From a bacterium (GTDB lineage Bacteria; Patescibacteriota; Minisyncoccia; Minisyncoccales; JANBVM01), in the NCBI GenBank assembly GCA_030591065.1, contig JAUVBU010000025.1:1-6937 (forward strand): a stretch of DNA of 6,937 nt, read 5' to 3'. Shown here in pieces: positions 1 to 6,022 of this stretch; within the stretch, counting starts at the first letter, position 1, and every line of letters begins with the position of its first letter. The position numbers and the translations under genes were made by a program. Under the pieces are notes generated by a model, which was not told the origin of the DNA, searched no databases, and worked only from the letters and a program-made list of their open reading frames with translations.

Positions 1-317
1 GGAGAAGCTCCACTACCAGTTCCTCCCCCCAAGCCACCGGTAATAAAAACCATATCTGCACCAACGAGAGCCTCTTCAATTTTTTCCATATCTTGCCTTG
101 CTGCCATTTCCCCAACCTTAGGGTTCATTCCCGTACCCAATCCTTGAGTTATTTCTCCACCTATTTTTATTGTCACGTCAGCTCTAGTTTTTTTCAAGTC
201 TTGATAGTCTGTATTAACAGCAATAAGCTCTACTCCTTTGATGTTAGATTTTTTCATTCTCAAAATAGCGTTTCCTCCAGATCCACCCACACCTATTACT
301 TTAATTTTCGTGTTCAT
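1..317 (-). CDS. ftsZ: Cell division protein FtsZ, N-terminal 105 residues (runs off left edge)
   Basis: FtsZ is the tubulin-like GTPase that polymerises into the cytoplasmic Z-ring. I translated the minus strand from the ATG at 317-315. It reads MNTKIKVIGVGGSGGNAILR at the start, the nucleotide-binding first strand and loop of FtsZ. It continues with GVELIAVNTD (28-37), GLGTGMNPKVG (59-69), GADMVFITGG (86-95) and the tubulin/FtsZ signature GGGTGSG at 97-103. The frame is open to the edge, so the rest of the GTPase domain and the C-terminal tail lie outside. There is almost no N-terminal extension before the Rossmann core. The gene starts 13 bp after the ftsA stop, the classic ftsA-ftsZ order, and has no Shine-Dalgarno site, so co-transcription with ftsA is likely. 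Loop Ser13 and Ser102 replace the more usual Gly and Thr of well-studied bacterial FtsZ. Identification is secure. Confidence 0.96.
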   Translation of the reverse strand, partial: MNTKIKVIGVGGSGGNAILRMKKSNIKGVELIAVNTDYQDLKKTRADVTIKIGGEITQGLGTGMNPKVGEMAARQDMEKIEEALVGADMVFITGGLGGGTGSGAS

Positions 318-330
318 AAATATATTAATT

Positions 331-1548
331 CTATGGAATAAAAATTTTAAATCCTTTTTTAAGAAAAGAAGATATGTTTTTCAAAATATCAGACCCCCCA
401 GTTCTTTTTGCTCTTTCAGCATCACTTCCCAGTAAAGCTAATCCGCAAACAGTTGCCATTCCCGGGTCTTCGCTTACCCCTAAAATACCTTTTGGTTTTC
501 CTATTATAACCGGTAAATTAAACTTATCTTTCGCTAATCTTACAATCTTGGGTAGTTTTGATCCAGCTCCAGTTAAAACTATTCCGGCAGGTAAGCTTTT
601 TTCTTTAGATATTTTTTCTAATTCTTTTTCTGCTTCTCCGAAAATATCTAAAAGCCTTGCAGAAATAACTTTCACTAATAGTTTATCAGAAAAAACTAAA
701 GGTTCACCATCTTCGGTTTCAATTTCTTGTTTTTTATCTTTTCCTCTAAAAATACACGCTCCCTGCTCAATTTTTATTCTTTCAGCTATATCAAGTCTCG
801 TTTTTAAAGCAATAGCTAGATCTCCAGTAATATTTTTGGAGGCCATAGGTATTACTGCAAAATGGATTAAACTTCCTTCCTCATAAACAGCTAAACTACT
901 AATCCCGGCTCCGATATCTAAAAGGGCTACTCCTGACTCTTTTTGACTTTCAGTTAAAACAGCTCTAGCTGCAGCTATAGGAGAAATAACTAAATCAGAA
1001 GCTTCGAGTCCAGAATCCAAAACTGCCTTTTTAGTATTTCTTAAATAAGATGAAAATCCTCCTAAAGCTAAAATATCTACTTCTAACCTTATTCCCTGAA
1101 GTCCTTTGGGGTTTTTAATTCCTTTTTCAGTATCAACAATAAATTCTTTAGGATAATGATCAAAAATTTCCCTATTTTTTGAAGGGAGACTAATTGCTTG
1201 AGCCGCATCTAAAACTCTTTTAATATCTTCTTCTGATATTATTTGGTTTGCCCTAGAAACAGAAACTAGTCCATGCGATTGGACTGAAAAAAGATGACTT
1301 CCATTATAGTTTGCGTAAACTGAATTAATTTTTTGGCCAGTCTCTTGATAAGCCTTATAAAAAAGACTTTGGATTATTTCTGATACTCTTTCCGGATTAA
1401 TTACTGTGCCGTTTCTAATTCCAACAGACACTTCTTCGTCTTGAAAAACTGGCTCCAAAGCTTCGTCTTCTGATTTTTGACCCACAATTAAAACCCTAAT
1501 CCTTGAAGTACCAATATCTAGTCCAGCTATAAGTTTTTCTTTTGACAT
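331..1548 (-). CDS. ftsA: Cell division protein FtsA
   Basis: FtsA is the actin-like ATPase that anchors FtsZ filaments to the inner face of the membrane and recruits later division proteins. The 405-aa product has the actin-fold nucleotide motifs in order: phosphate-1 AGLDIGTSRIRVLI (8-21), phosphate-2 LLDIGAGISSLAVY (209-222) and the adenosine motif IVLTGAGSKLPKI (323-335). The segment between about residues 80 and 165 fits the FtsA-specific 1C subdomain. The last 20 residues (386-405) form a basic amphipathic stretch, ILKNISSFLKKGFKIF, matching the membrane-targeting helix at FtsA C-termini. Length is normal for the family (about 400-420). It lies 27 bp after ybeY and 13 bp before ftsZ on the same strand. 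The ATG at 1548 lies directly before the conserved core; no Shine-Dalgarno site is evident upstream (AAAGCAAAGC). The stop is TAG. Confidence 0.96.
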   Translation of the reverse strand: MSKEKLIAGLDIGTSRIRVLIVGQKSEDEALEPVFQDEEVSVGIRNGTVINPERVSEIIQSLFYKAYQETGQKINSVYANYNGSHLFSVQSHGLVSVSRANQIISEEDIKRVLDAAQAISLPSKNREIFDHYPKEFIVDTEKGIKNPKGLQGIRLEVDILALGGFSSYLRNTKKAVLDSGLEASDLVISPIAAARAVLTESQKESGVALLDIGAGISSLAVYEEGSLIHFAVIPMASKNITGDLAIALKTRLDIAERIKIEQGACIFRGKDKKQEIETEDGEPLVFSDKLLVKVISARLLDIFGEAEKELEKISKEKSLPAGIVLTGAGSKLPKIVRLAKDKFNLPVIIGKPKGILGVSEDPGMATVCGLALLGSDAERAKRTGGSDILKNISSFLKKGFKIFIP

Positions 1549-1575
1549 GCTTTGCTTTAAAAGTTTATATTTCCC

Positions 1576-2016
1576 TTAATCAGTTAACGTAAGATAATAA
1601 TCTTCTTTTTTTTCCATTCTTTTGGCTTCTTTTTCTGACCTCTCGTGGTCATAACCTAAAAGATGTAATATTCCGTGAATCAAAACTCGGCTAAGTTCTT
1701 TTTTAAAAGTAAGTCCAAGTTCCTTGGCGTTCTTTTCCACTTGACTCGGACAAATAACAATCTCTCCTAAAATACTTACATCAATCTGTTCTTTTTTTTC
1801 ACTATAGTTAACCTCTGCTTCCGAAAAAGATAATACGTCTGTCGGATAGTCTTTTTTTAAATATTGCTTATTTATCTTTTTTATCTCTTCTTCTTTTATA
1901 AAAGCTATAGATATTACTGCTCCCTTTTTTCCTTCTCCAACTAAAACGTCGTTAGTAAGTTTTTTAAAAGATTTTTCGTTTATCGAAAACTCGGTTAGGT
2001 TGTTAATCTCTATCAT
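1576..2016 (-). CDS. ybeY: Endoribonuclease YbeY (16S rRNA maturation / ribosome quality control)
   Basis: YbeY is a single-strand-specific, zinc-dependent endoribonuclease involved in 16S rRNA 3'-end maturation and removal of defective ribosomes. The signature is the UPF0054 zinc site HGILHLLGYDHE, whose three histidines (114, 118 and 124 from the ATG used here) bind the metal. The upstream family motif YPTDVLSF is at 57-64. I start at the ATG at 2016-2014, giving 146 aa that begin MIEINNLTEF, the usual place relative to the fold. The frame extends seven codons further to a TTG at 2037, but that would lengthen the overlap with yqeY for no gain. With the ATG, the gene overlaps the end of yqeY by 14 bp, which suggests translational coupling. 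ftsA follows after 27 bp. The stop is TAA. Confidence 0.95.
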   Translation of the reverse strand: MIEINNLTEFSINEKSFKKLTNDVLVGEGKKGAVISIAFIKEEEIKKINKQYLKKDYPTDVLSFSEAEVNYSEKKEQIDVSILGEIVICPSQVEKNAKELGLTFKKELSRVLIHGILHLLGYDHERSEKEAKRMEKKEDYYLTLTD

Positions 2017-2509
2017 GACAAAGCATTTCTTTAACAATTTTTGAAACTAAAGAATTATCTGCCCTTCCTTTTGTTTTTAGTATAATCTCAGCCATTACTC
2101 TTCCCATGTCTTTAATATCTTTGGCTCCAGTTTTTTCAACAGCCTCTTTGCTTATTTTTACCACCTCTTCTTCCGAAAGTTGTTGTGGTAAATATATTTT
2201 TAAAATATCTATTTCTTTTTTTTCTTTTTCTACCAAATCTTCCCTTTTCCCTTTTTCAAAATCCAAAATTGCTTTTTTCCCCTTCTTAATTTCGGAAAGA
2301 ATAAAGCTAATAATCTCTTCGTCAGACAAAAGGCTTTCCTTGTCTAAATCAGAAGCGTTAAGTTCTGGCTTTTCTTTACTTATATTATATCTCTTTTCCT
2401 TTTCTTTGTTTACTAAACCAGCTTTTAACATCCTTAAAACAGAGAGTTCGATTTCTCGCCTCTCTTTTAAAGATTCTTTAAGGTCTCGTTCAATTCTTTC
2501 TTTTAACAT
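2003..2509 (-). CDS. yqeY: GatB/YqeY domain-containing protein
   Basis: This 168-aa protein is a stand-alone YqeY family member, related to the tail domain of the GatB subunit of Asp/Glu-tRNA amidotransferase. That domain binds tRNA, but the cellular role of free YqeY is not firmly known. Recognisable parts are the N-terminal helix ending LSVLRMLKAGLVNKE (22-36), the central LSDEEIISFILSEIKKGKKA (a helical pair), the IYLPQQLSEEEV stretch in the middle, and the C-terminal MGRVMAEIILKTKGRADNSL typical of the family. It is extremely lysine- and glutamate-rich and mostly helical. It follows rpsU by 45 bp, an order also seen in Bacillus and E. coli (rpsU-yqeY), and overlaps ybeY by 14 bp. The ATG at 2509 is preceded by a U-rich leader with no Shine-Dalgarno site. 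The stop is TAA. Confidence 0.92.
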   Translation of the reverse strand: MLKERIERDLKESLKERREIELSVLRMLKAGLVNKEKEKRYNISKEKPELNASDLDKESLLSDEEIISFILSEIKKGKKAILDFEKGKREDLVEKEKKEIDILKIYLPQQLSEEEVVKISKEAVEKTGAKDIKDMGRVMAEIILKTKGRADNSLVSKIVKEMLCHDRD

Positions 2510-2554
2510 ATAGAAAAAGAAAAATAATTTCGAAGCTTTTTATAATAGGAAAAA

Positions 2555-2794
2555 CTAATATCTTCTTTTGAACCTTTTAGGCTCTATTCCTAATTTTTTC
2601 ATTCTTTCGTATTCTTCTTTCTTTGTTTCCCTTCTTAAAGCAGCTCTTTTTTTAAGCTGATTTGATTTTGGTCTCTGTCTATATCTTAACTTTCTGACCC
2701 TAGACAAAAGACGACTTTTTTTAAGCCTTTTTGTAAAGCGTCTAATTAAACTCTGAGACCTTTCTCTCGTTTTTTTTACTACTTCTAATGCCAT
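2555..2794 (-). CDS. rpsU: 30S ribosomal protein bS21
   Basis: bS21 is a small basic protein of the 30S platform, near the 16S rRNA 3' end, and takes part in initiation. The 79-aa product starts MALEVVKKTRERSQSLIRRF and shows the bS21 helix pattern with dense Arg/Lys. Its core is RRFTKRLKKSRLLSRVRKLR (18-37), followed by YRQRPKSNQLKKRAALRR, the form I associate with low-GC and CPR-type bS21. It is longer than the 71-residue E. coli protein, with a charged C-terminal tail ending FKRRY. The ATG at 2794 gives the canonical N-terminus. A 116-bp very AT-rich gap lies upstream, the largest gap inside the minus-strand run, and could hold a promoter. yqeY follows after 45 bp. No Shine-Dalgarno site is visible. 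The stop is TAG. Confidence 0.93.
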   Translation of the reverse strand: MALEVVKKTRERSQSLIRRFTKRLKKSRLLSRVRKLRYRQRPKSNQLKKRAALRRETKKEEYERMKKLGIEPKRFKRRY

Positions 2795-2822
2795 AATATA
2801 ACAGCTCTAAGTCTAAAGTTCT

Positions 2823-2831
2823 AAAATAACA
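2823..2831 (-). promoter_or_regulatory. Possible weak extended -10 promoter for rpsU
   Basis: On the minus strand the 116-bp rpsU leader contains TGTTATTTT, an extended -10 pattern (TG, one base, TATTTT, four of six matches). It lies about 30 nt before the ATG, and no convincing -35 lies upstream. The surrounding sequence is nearly all A/T, so such matches arise often by chance. The gap also holds a tandem TTATTAA repeat (2852-2865) and a weak AT-only inverted repeat (2814-2820 with 2832-2838). This is a suggestion only: rpsU may simply be read from an upstream promoter. Confidence 0.25.
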
Positions 2832-2910
2832 AACTTTAAATTTAAAACTCTTTATTAATTATTAATTTTCAATATTTAAAACTTAGCATTTAATTCCAGA
2901 TAAATCAAAG

Positions 2911-3267
2911 CTAAGGCATGCCCGGAACGTTTCTTTCTGTCGAATTTTTCCATCCAGCCAAAAGATGAAGATGCAAATGATCTATTATTTGTCCTCCACC
3001 TCTGCCAACATTAAATACTAATTTATATCCTTTTTCGTCTATTTCCAGCTTTTTAGCTATTTTCTTTGCCGTTAAAAACATTTTACCAATCAAACTCTCA
3101 TCTTCTGCTTCTAGGTGATTAATCGAAACAATATGTTTTCTAGGAATAATCAAAATATGAATCGGGGCTTTTGGATTAATATCTTTAAAAACAACAAACT
3201 CGTCATCTTTATAAATTATTGAAGCCGGAACAGTCTCTTGAGCAATTTTACAAAATAAGCAATCCAT
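2911..3267 (-). CDS. HIT (histidine triad) family nucleotide-binding protein, HinT-like
   Basis: HIT proteins of this branch are small cytoplasmic nucleotide phosphoramidase/hydrolase enzymes acting on AMP-linked substrates. The 118-aa product opens with CLFCKI (3-8), the start typical of bacterial HinT-like proteins. It then has the DINPKAPIHILIIPRKHI block (29-46) and ends with GGGQIIDHLHLHLLAG (90-105), containing the triad H97, H99 and H101 in the required H-x-H-x-H spacing. Length is normal (about 110-120). It sits 12 bp after hisS on the same strand, so the two are probably co-transcribed. A link to aminoacyl-adenylate clean-up is attractive because HinT can hydrolyse such compounds, but here it is only an inference from position. 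The ATG at 3267 has a weak AGAAG upstream and no real Shine-Dalgarno site. The stop is TAG. Confidence 0.94.
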   Translation of the reverse strand: MDCLFCKIAQETVPASIIYKDDEFVVFKDINPKAPIHILIIPRKHIVSINHLEAEDESLIGKMFLTAKKIAKKLEIDEKGYKLVFNVGRGGGQIIDHLHLHLLAGWKNSTERNVPGMP

Positions 3268-3279
3268 AACTTCTAAGTA

Positions 3280-4593
3280 TTATTTACAAAGTTTTTTCAT
3301 TTCTTTTACTATTTTTTCCATATCTACCTCTTTTTGCTTTCCCGTACTCATATATCTAATAATTATTCTTCCTTTCAAAGCTTCTTTTTGACCTAAAATT
3401 AAAGTGTATTTAGCTCCTGCCTTGTCTGCGGCAGATAACTGAGCTCTTAAAGAATCGCGGCCAAGTGATTCTAAAACTGGAATTCTTGCTTTTCTAAATT
3501 CTTCCATTAACTTTAAAGTTTTTCTCTTTGCCAGCCCTCCTAATTGTGCTAAAAAGATTTGGGGTTTTGCTTTATGAGAAGGCTTAATTTTGTCTTTCTT
3601 CATCGCCCCAATAATTCTCTCTATACCCATAGCCGCTCCCGTAGAAGGAGTATCATTTTCTTTTTTTGTGCTTAAAAGTTCAGCTAAACCATCGTATCTC
3701 CCTCCACCACCCAAAGCGTTTTTAGATAAAGCTGGAGAACCTTCTTCTTGTCCTTCTTCTTTATTTTCAGAAGAAGAGAATATTTCGAAGACTGATTTTC
3801 CATAATAATCTAACCCCCTAACTAAGTGAGGGTTTAAAGAATAGGGTAATTCAAGTTCGTCTAAAAATTCAAGAAATTCCTTAAAGTCTTGATGACAATC
3901 ACGACAAAGGTGGTCCATGGTCTGAGGAGCTTGCAAAACAATCCTCTGACATTTTTCTTCTTTACAATCTAATATCCTTAAGGGGTTTTCTTTTATTCTT
4001 CTTTGGCAATTAGCACAAAGGCTACTTGATCTTGATTTAAAATAATTCACCAAAATCTTCCTGTAATACGGCCGGCAACATTTACTACCAATACTGTTCA
4101 CTTCTATAGCAATATTTTTCAATCTCAATTTTTTCAAAATAGCATAAAGAACTTGAACAATTTCAGCGTCCCTTACCGCTCCTTCTTCTCCAATAGATTC
4201 TAATCCAAATTGCCAGAACTGACGAAATCTCCCTGCTTGAGGTTTTTCGTATCTAAAAAATGGTCCGAAATACCAAAGCTTTATTGGTCGAGGAAGACTT
4301 TGCATTCCATTCTGAAGATAAGCTCTAATAACTGAAGCTGTTCCTTCTGGTCTCATCGTTAGATGATCTCCGCCCTTAGTTCTAAAAGAAAACATCTGTT
4401 TTTTAACTACGTCTGTAGATAAGCCTATCCCTCGAGAAAAAAGATCAGTTTCTTCTAGTATTGGTGTTTCTATTCTTTTAAAACCGTAAAATTCAGCAAC
4501 CTCTTCAACGGCATCATGAATTTTTTTAAAATATTTTTGCTCTTCAGATAAAATATCGTGCATTCCTGTTGGGCTTTGAAATTTAAGTTTCAT
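3280..4593 (-). CDS. hisS: Histidine--tRNA ligase (HisRS)
   Basis: HisRS is a class II synthetase that charges tRNA-His with histidine using ATP. The 437-aa product shows class II motif 1 around ETPILEETDLF (42-52), motif 2 FFRYEKPQAGRFRQFWQFG (112-130) and motif 3 AAMGIERII (320-328). The histidine-specific motifs are LVRGLDYY (257-264) and GGGGRYDGL (295-303). An alpha/beta anticodon-binding domain follows from about residue 343 to the end. The insertion domain carries many cysteines: 172, 173, C193xxC196, C210, C215 and C230xxC233, consistent with a structural metal site known in some bacterial HisRS. A short acidic insert (about 274-292) precedes GGGGRYDGL. The gene is 78 bp after lepB and 12 bp before the HIT gene. 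The ATG at 4593 lies eleven codons before the conserved MHDIL; no Shine-Dalgarno site. The stop is TAA. Confidence 0.97.
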   Translation of the reverse strand: MKLKFQSPTGMHDILSEEQKYFKKIHDAVEEVAEFYGFKRIETPILEETDLFSRGIGLSTDVVKKQMFSFRTKGGDHLTMRPEGTASVIRAYLQNGMQSLPRPIKLWYFGPFFRYEKPQAGRFRQFWQFGLESIGEEGAVRDAEIVQVLYAILKKLRLKNIAIEVNSIGSKCCRPYYRKILVNYFKSRSSSLCANCQRRIKENPLRILDCKEEKCQRIVLQAPQTMDHLCRDCHQDFKEFLEFLDELELPYSLNPHLVRGLDYYGKSVFEIFSSSENKEEGQEEGSPALSKNALGGGGRYDGLAELLSTKKENDTPSTGAAMGIERIIGAMKKDKIKPSHKAKPQIFLAQLGGLAKRKTLKLMEEFRKARIPVLESLGRDSLRAQLSAADKAGAKYTLILGQKEALKGRIIIRYMSTGKQKEVDMEKIVKEMKKLCK

Positions 4594-4671
4594 AATCGCA
4601 GATATTAATAAGAATAACCTCTAAAGGATATTCCATTAATGTTTATTTGCTAAATTAATATTTAAACTTAA

Positions 4672-5232
4672 TTAAAATTGGCTATATGCTGGAACTTCAA
4701 ACCCTCCCAAAGTTGCAAATGGCCAAGCTCTAAAATAAACTTTTCCAATAATATATCTTCTGGGTAAAGTTCCCCACCTCCTAGAATCTGAAGAAAAGTT
4801 TCTATTATCTCCTAAGACAAAAAATTCTTCGTCTGAAAGTTCAACCCTAATATTTCCCAGTGTTTCAATATCAGAAGATAAATATTCTTCTTCATCTAAT
4901 TGGATTAATTCTTTTCCATTAAAAATCATCACTTTTCCATCTTTAATATCTACCGTTTCTCCGGGAAGACCAACAATTCTTTTAATATATCTCTGTGAAG
5001 GATTTTTAGGATACTTAAAAACAATTATTTCCCCTCTCTGAGGATCTTGAAACCTATAAGTAATTTCATCCACGATTAAATAGTCTCCGTCTTCAAAGTT
5101 GGGACTCATAGAAAATCCTTGAACAAAAAAGGGTTGAAAAATAAAATAGCGAATAGGAACTACAATCGCAACTGCGAGTAGGACAATTTTTACAATTTCG
5201 AGAGTAAACGAAAAAAGATTTTTTGCGGTCAT
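4672..5232 (-). CDS. lepB: Signal peptidase I
   Basis: Signal peptidase I is the membrane serine protease that removes signal peptides from exported preproteins on the outer face of the cytoplasmic membrane. The 186-aa product has one N-terminal membrane segment (about 9-31). It has the catalytic serine box GFSMSP (Ser41), the lysine box RYIKRIVGLPGE (general base Lys84) and the box VLGDNRNFSSDSRRWG near residues 138-153, all of the S26 family in order. The short, single-membrane-segment architecture is like Gram-positive SipS-type enzymes rather than the longer E. coli form. The gene has its own promoter (5278-5305) with a leader of about 40 nt and no Shine-Dalgarno site, and is divergent from pth. 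hisS follows after 78 bp with no terminator visible, so it may head the long minus-strand operon. The stop is TAA. Confidence 0.96.
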   Translation of the reverse strand: MTAKNLFSFTLEIVKIVLLAVAIVVPIRYFIFQPFFVQGFSMSPNFEDGDYLIVDEITYRFQDPQRGEIIVFKYPKNPSQRYIKRIVGLPGETVDIKDGKVMIFNGKELIQLDEEEYLSSDIETLGNIRVELSDEEFFVLGDNRNFSSDSRRWGTLPRRYIIGKVYFRAWPFATLGGFEVPAYSQF

Positions 5233-5277
5233 ATTTAATTTGTGAAACTAATAGTTTAAAAATAAAATGCTTTTACT

Positions 5278-5305
5278 ATTTTACCAGTTTTTTGACTTTT
5301 GGCAA
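5278..5305 (-). promoter_or_regulatory. Sigma-70-type promoter of lepB (extended -10)
   Basis: Read on the minus strand, TTGCCA (5305-5300, five of six to TTGACA) is followed after 16 bp by TAAAAT (5283-5278) with an upstream TGG, making an extended -10. Transcription would start near 5271, about 40 nt before the lepB ATG. The -35 lies between the -35 and -10 of the opposing pth promoter, so the two RNA polymerase sites overlap and should compete. Confidence 0.7.
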
Positions 5306-5317
5306 GTTTGATATAAT
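5292..5317 (+). promoter_or_regulatory. Extended -10 promoter of pth (distal)
   Basis: The plus strand has TGATATAAT at 5309-5317, a perfect extended -10 (TG, one base, TATAAT). A TTGACT at 5292-5297 lies only 14 bp upstream, too close for a standard -35, so the extended -10 probably does most of the work. The start would be near 5324, giving a leader of about 70 nt to the pth ATG at 5397. It overlaps the divergent lepB promoter. Confidence 0.65.
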
Positions 5318-5377
5318 TTACTTAAAATTTTAATTTTAACTATTTTTTTCATTTAAAATGTCTCAATTTTCAAAAAA

Positions 5378-5386
5378 TGATATAAT
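5378..5386 (+). promoter_or_regulatory. Second extended -10 immediately upstream of the pth ATG
   Basis: The same nine bases, TGATATAAT, occur again at 5378-5386, ending only 10 bp before the ATG at 5397. If used, RNA would start around 5392-5395 and be almost leaderless. No good -35 is seen at 16-18 bp. In such AT-rich DNA a chance match is possible, but the exact repeat of the extended form twice within 70 bp makes it worth listing. Confidence 0.4.
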
Positions 5387-5396
5387 AATAAAAAAT

Positions 5397-5990
5397 ATGA
5401 AGCTTATTGTTGGATTAGGAAACCCAGACAAAAAATACAAGTTTACTAGGCATAATATCGGATTTAGAGTTTTAGATAGATTTTCAAAAGAAAATTGTTT
5501 TTCTGAGTTTACTTCTTCAAAAAAATTTAAATCCTTAATATCGGAAGGGATTATAGATAAAGAAAAGGTTGTTTTAATAAAGCCTCAAACTTACATGAAC
5601 GAGTCCGGCAAAGCAGTAAAAGCCTTAAAGAGCCAATACAAATTATTAGCTAAAAACATTTGGGTAATTCATGACGATATAGATTTAGATTTTAAAAAGA
5701 TTAAAATCGTTCAAAAAAGAGGCTCTGGTGGACACAAAGGAGTTATTTCTATTATTAATGAAATAAAAACAAAAGGTTTTGTAAGATTTAGGGTTGGTAT
5801 AAAACCTAAAAAATTCCCGAGCAGTAAGGCTGGAAATAAAGATCCTGAATTTTTAGCACGATTTGTTCTCCAAAAATTCGGAGAAGAAGAGAAAAAAGAA
5901 ATAAAGAAAACAATTAAAGATTGTGCCGAAATAATTTCTTTTAGTTTGAAAGAAGGAATAGAAAAAGCAATGAATCAGTTTAATAAATAA
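5397..5990 (+). CDS. pth: Peptidyl-tRNA hydrolase
   Basis: Pth cleaves the ester bond of peptidyl-tRNAs released early from ribosomes, recycling tRNA. I start at the ATG at 5397 (197 aa) because MKLIVGLGNP is the family's usual N-terminus. An ATG at 5358 would add a 13-residue leader containing a promoter-like element. Key features are GLGNP (6-10), the catalytic histidine in TRHNIGF (His19, His20 in E. coli), PQTYMNESG with Asn68, and HDDIDL with Asp93. Two usually conserved positions differ: the Gly after GLGNP is Asp11, and the substrate-binding Asn114 of GGHNGL is Lys114 in GGHKGV. Length is normal (about 190-200) and the tail is lysine-rich. The final Asn-Lys-stop codons lie inside a 24-bp repeat shared with a downstream terminator. 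It is the only complete plus-strand gene. No Shine-Dalgarno site. The stop is TAA. Confidence 0.95.
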   Translation: MKLIVGLGNPDKKYKFTRHNIGFRVLDRFSKENCFSEFTSSKKFKSLISEGIIDKEKVVLIKPQTYMNESGKAVKALKSQYKLLAKNIWVIHDDIDLDFKKIKIVQKRGSGGHKGVISIINEIKTKGFVRFRVGIKPKKFPSSKAGNKDPEFLARFVLQKFGEEEKKEIKKTIKDCAEIISFSLKEGIEKAMNQFNK

Positions 5991-6004
5991 AAAAAGACCG
6001 AAAA
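5981..6004. repeat. 24-bp direct repeat, copy 1 (overlaps pth 3' end and terminator)
   Basis: The 24 bases from 5981 to 6004 are identical to 6296-6319. The shared segment runs TAATAAATAA, seven A in all before GACCG, then AAAA. This copy covers the last pth codons, its TAA stop and the left half of the terminator hairpin. The other copy is in the terminator of the next membrane gene, 315 bp away. The looser similarity continues through CGGTCA after each loop. Confidence 0.85.
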
Positions 6005-6019
6005 AATTATTTCCCGGTC
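5989..6019 (-). terminator. Intrinsic terminator of the 64-aa membrane-protein gene
   Basis: On the minus strand, GACCG (6019-6015) pairs with CGGTC (6000-5996) across a 14-nt loop, and the stem is followed by seven T (5995-5989). The hairpin begins three bases after the gene's stop codon. On the plus strand the stem is not followed by T, so it should not stop pth transcription well. Confidence 0.75.
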
Positions 6020-6022
6020 ACA

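Noticed and set aside
93..886. Plus-strand ORFs at 93-341, 238-435 and 374-886
   Set aside because: They are antisense to clearly conserved ftsZ and ftsA, and their translations are low-complexity, Ser/Phe-rich shadows with no motif.
2017..2037. Upstream TTG start for YbeY
   Set aside because: The ATG at 2016 gives the normal N-terminus; the TTG extension lies fully within the yqeY coding end.
2106..2513. Plus-strand ORF of 135 codons over yqeY
   Set aside because: It is the mirror of the Lys/Glu-rich yqeY (hence Ser/Phe-rich) and has no start signals.
2541..2546. Plus-strand TATAAT between rpsU and yqeY
   Set aside because: No plus-strand gene follows, and there is no -35; a chance match in AT-rich DNA.
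2814..2838. Hairpin in the rpsU leader (bS21 autoregulation site)
   Set aside because: The stem is seven mostly A/T pairs with a 12-nt loop, too weak to support a regulatory structure.
3590..3805. Plus-strand ORF inside hisS
   Set aside because: It is antisense to the conserved HisRS core, with a low-complexity product.
5358..5396. Upstream ATG giving a 210-aa Pth
   Set aside because: The added 13 residues precede the universal MKLIVGLGNP start and contain an extended -10 element; the internal ATG at 5397 fits the family.
331..5990. UGA recoding (Gly or Trp) as in some candidate phyla
   Set aside because: All conserved genes are full length under the standard code, with no in-frame TGA at conserved Gly or Trp positions.
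5996..6019. Terminator for pth on the plus strand
   Set aside because: The hairpin is followed by ACACTACC and not by a T-run; the T-tract is on the minus strand side, so it serves the convergent gene.
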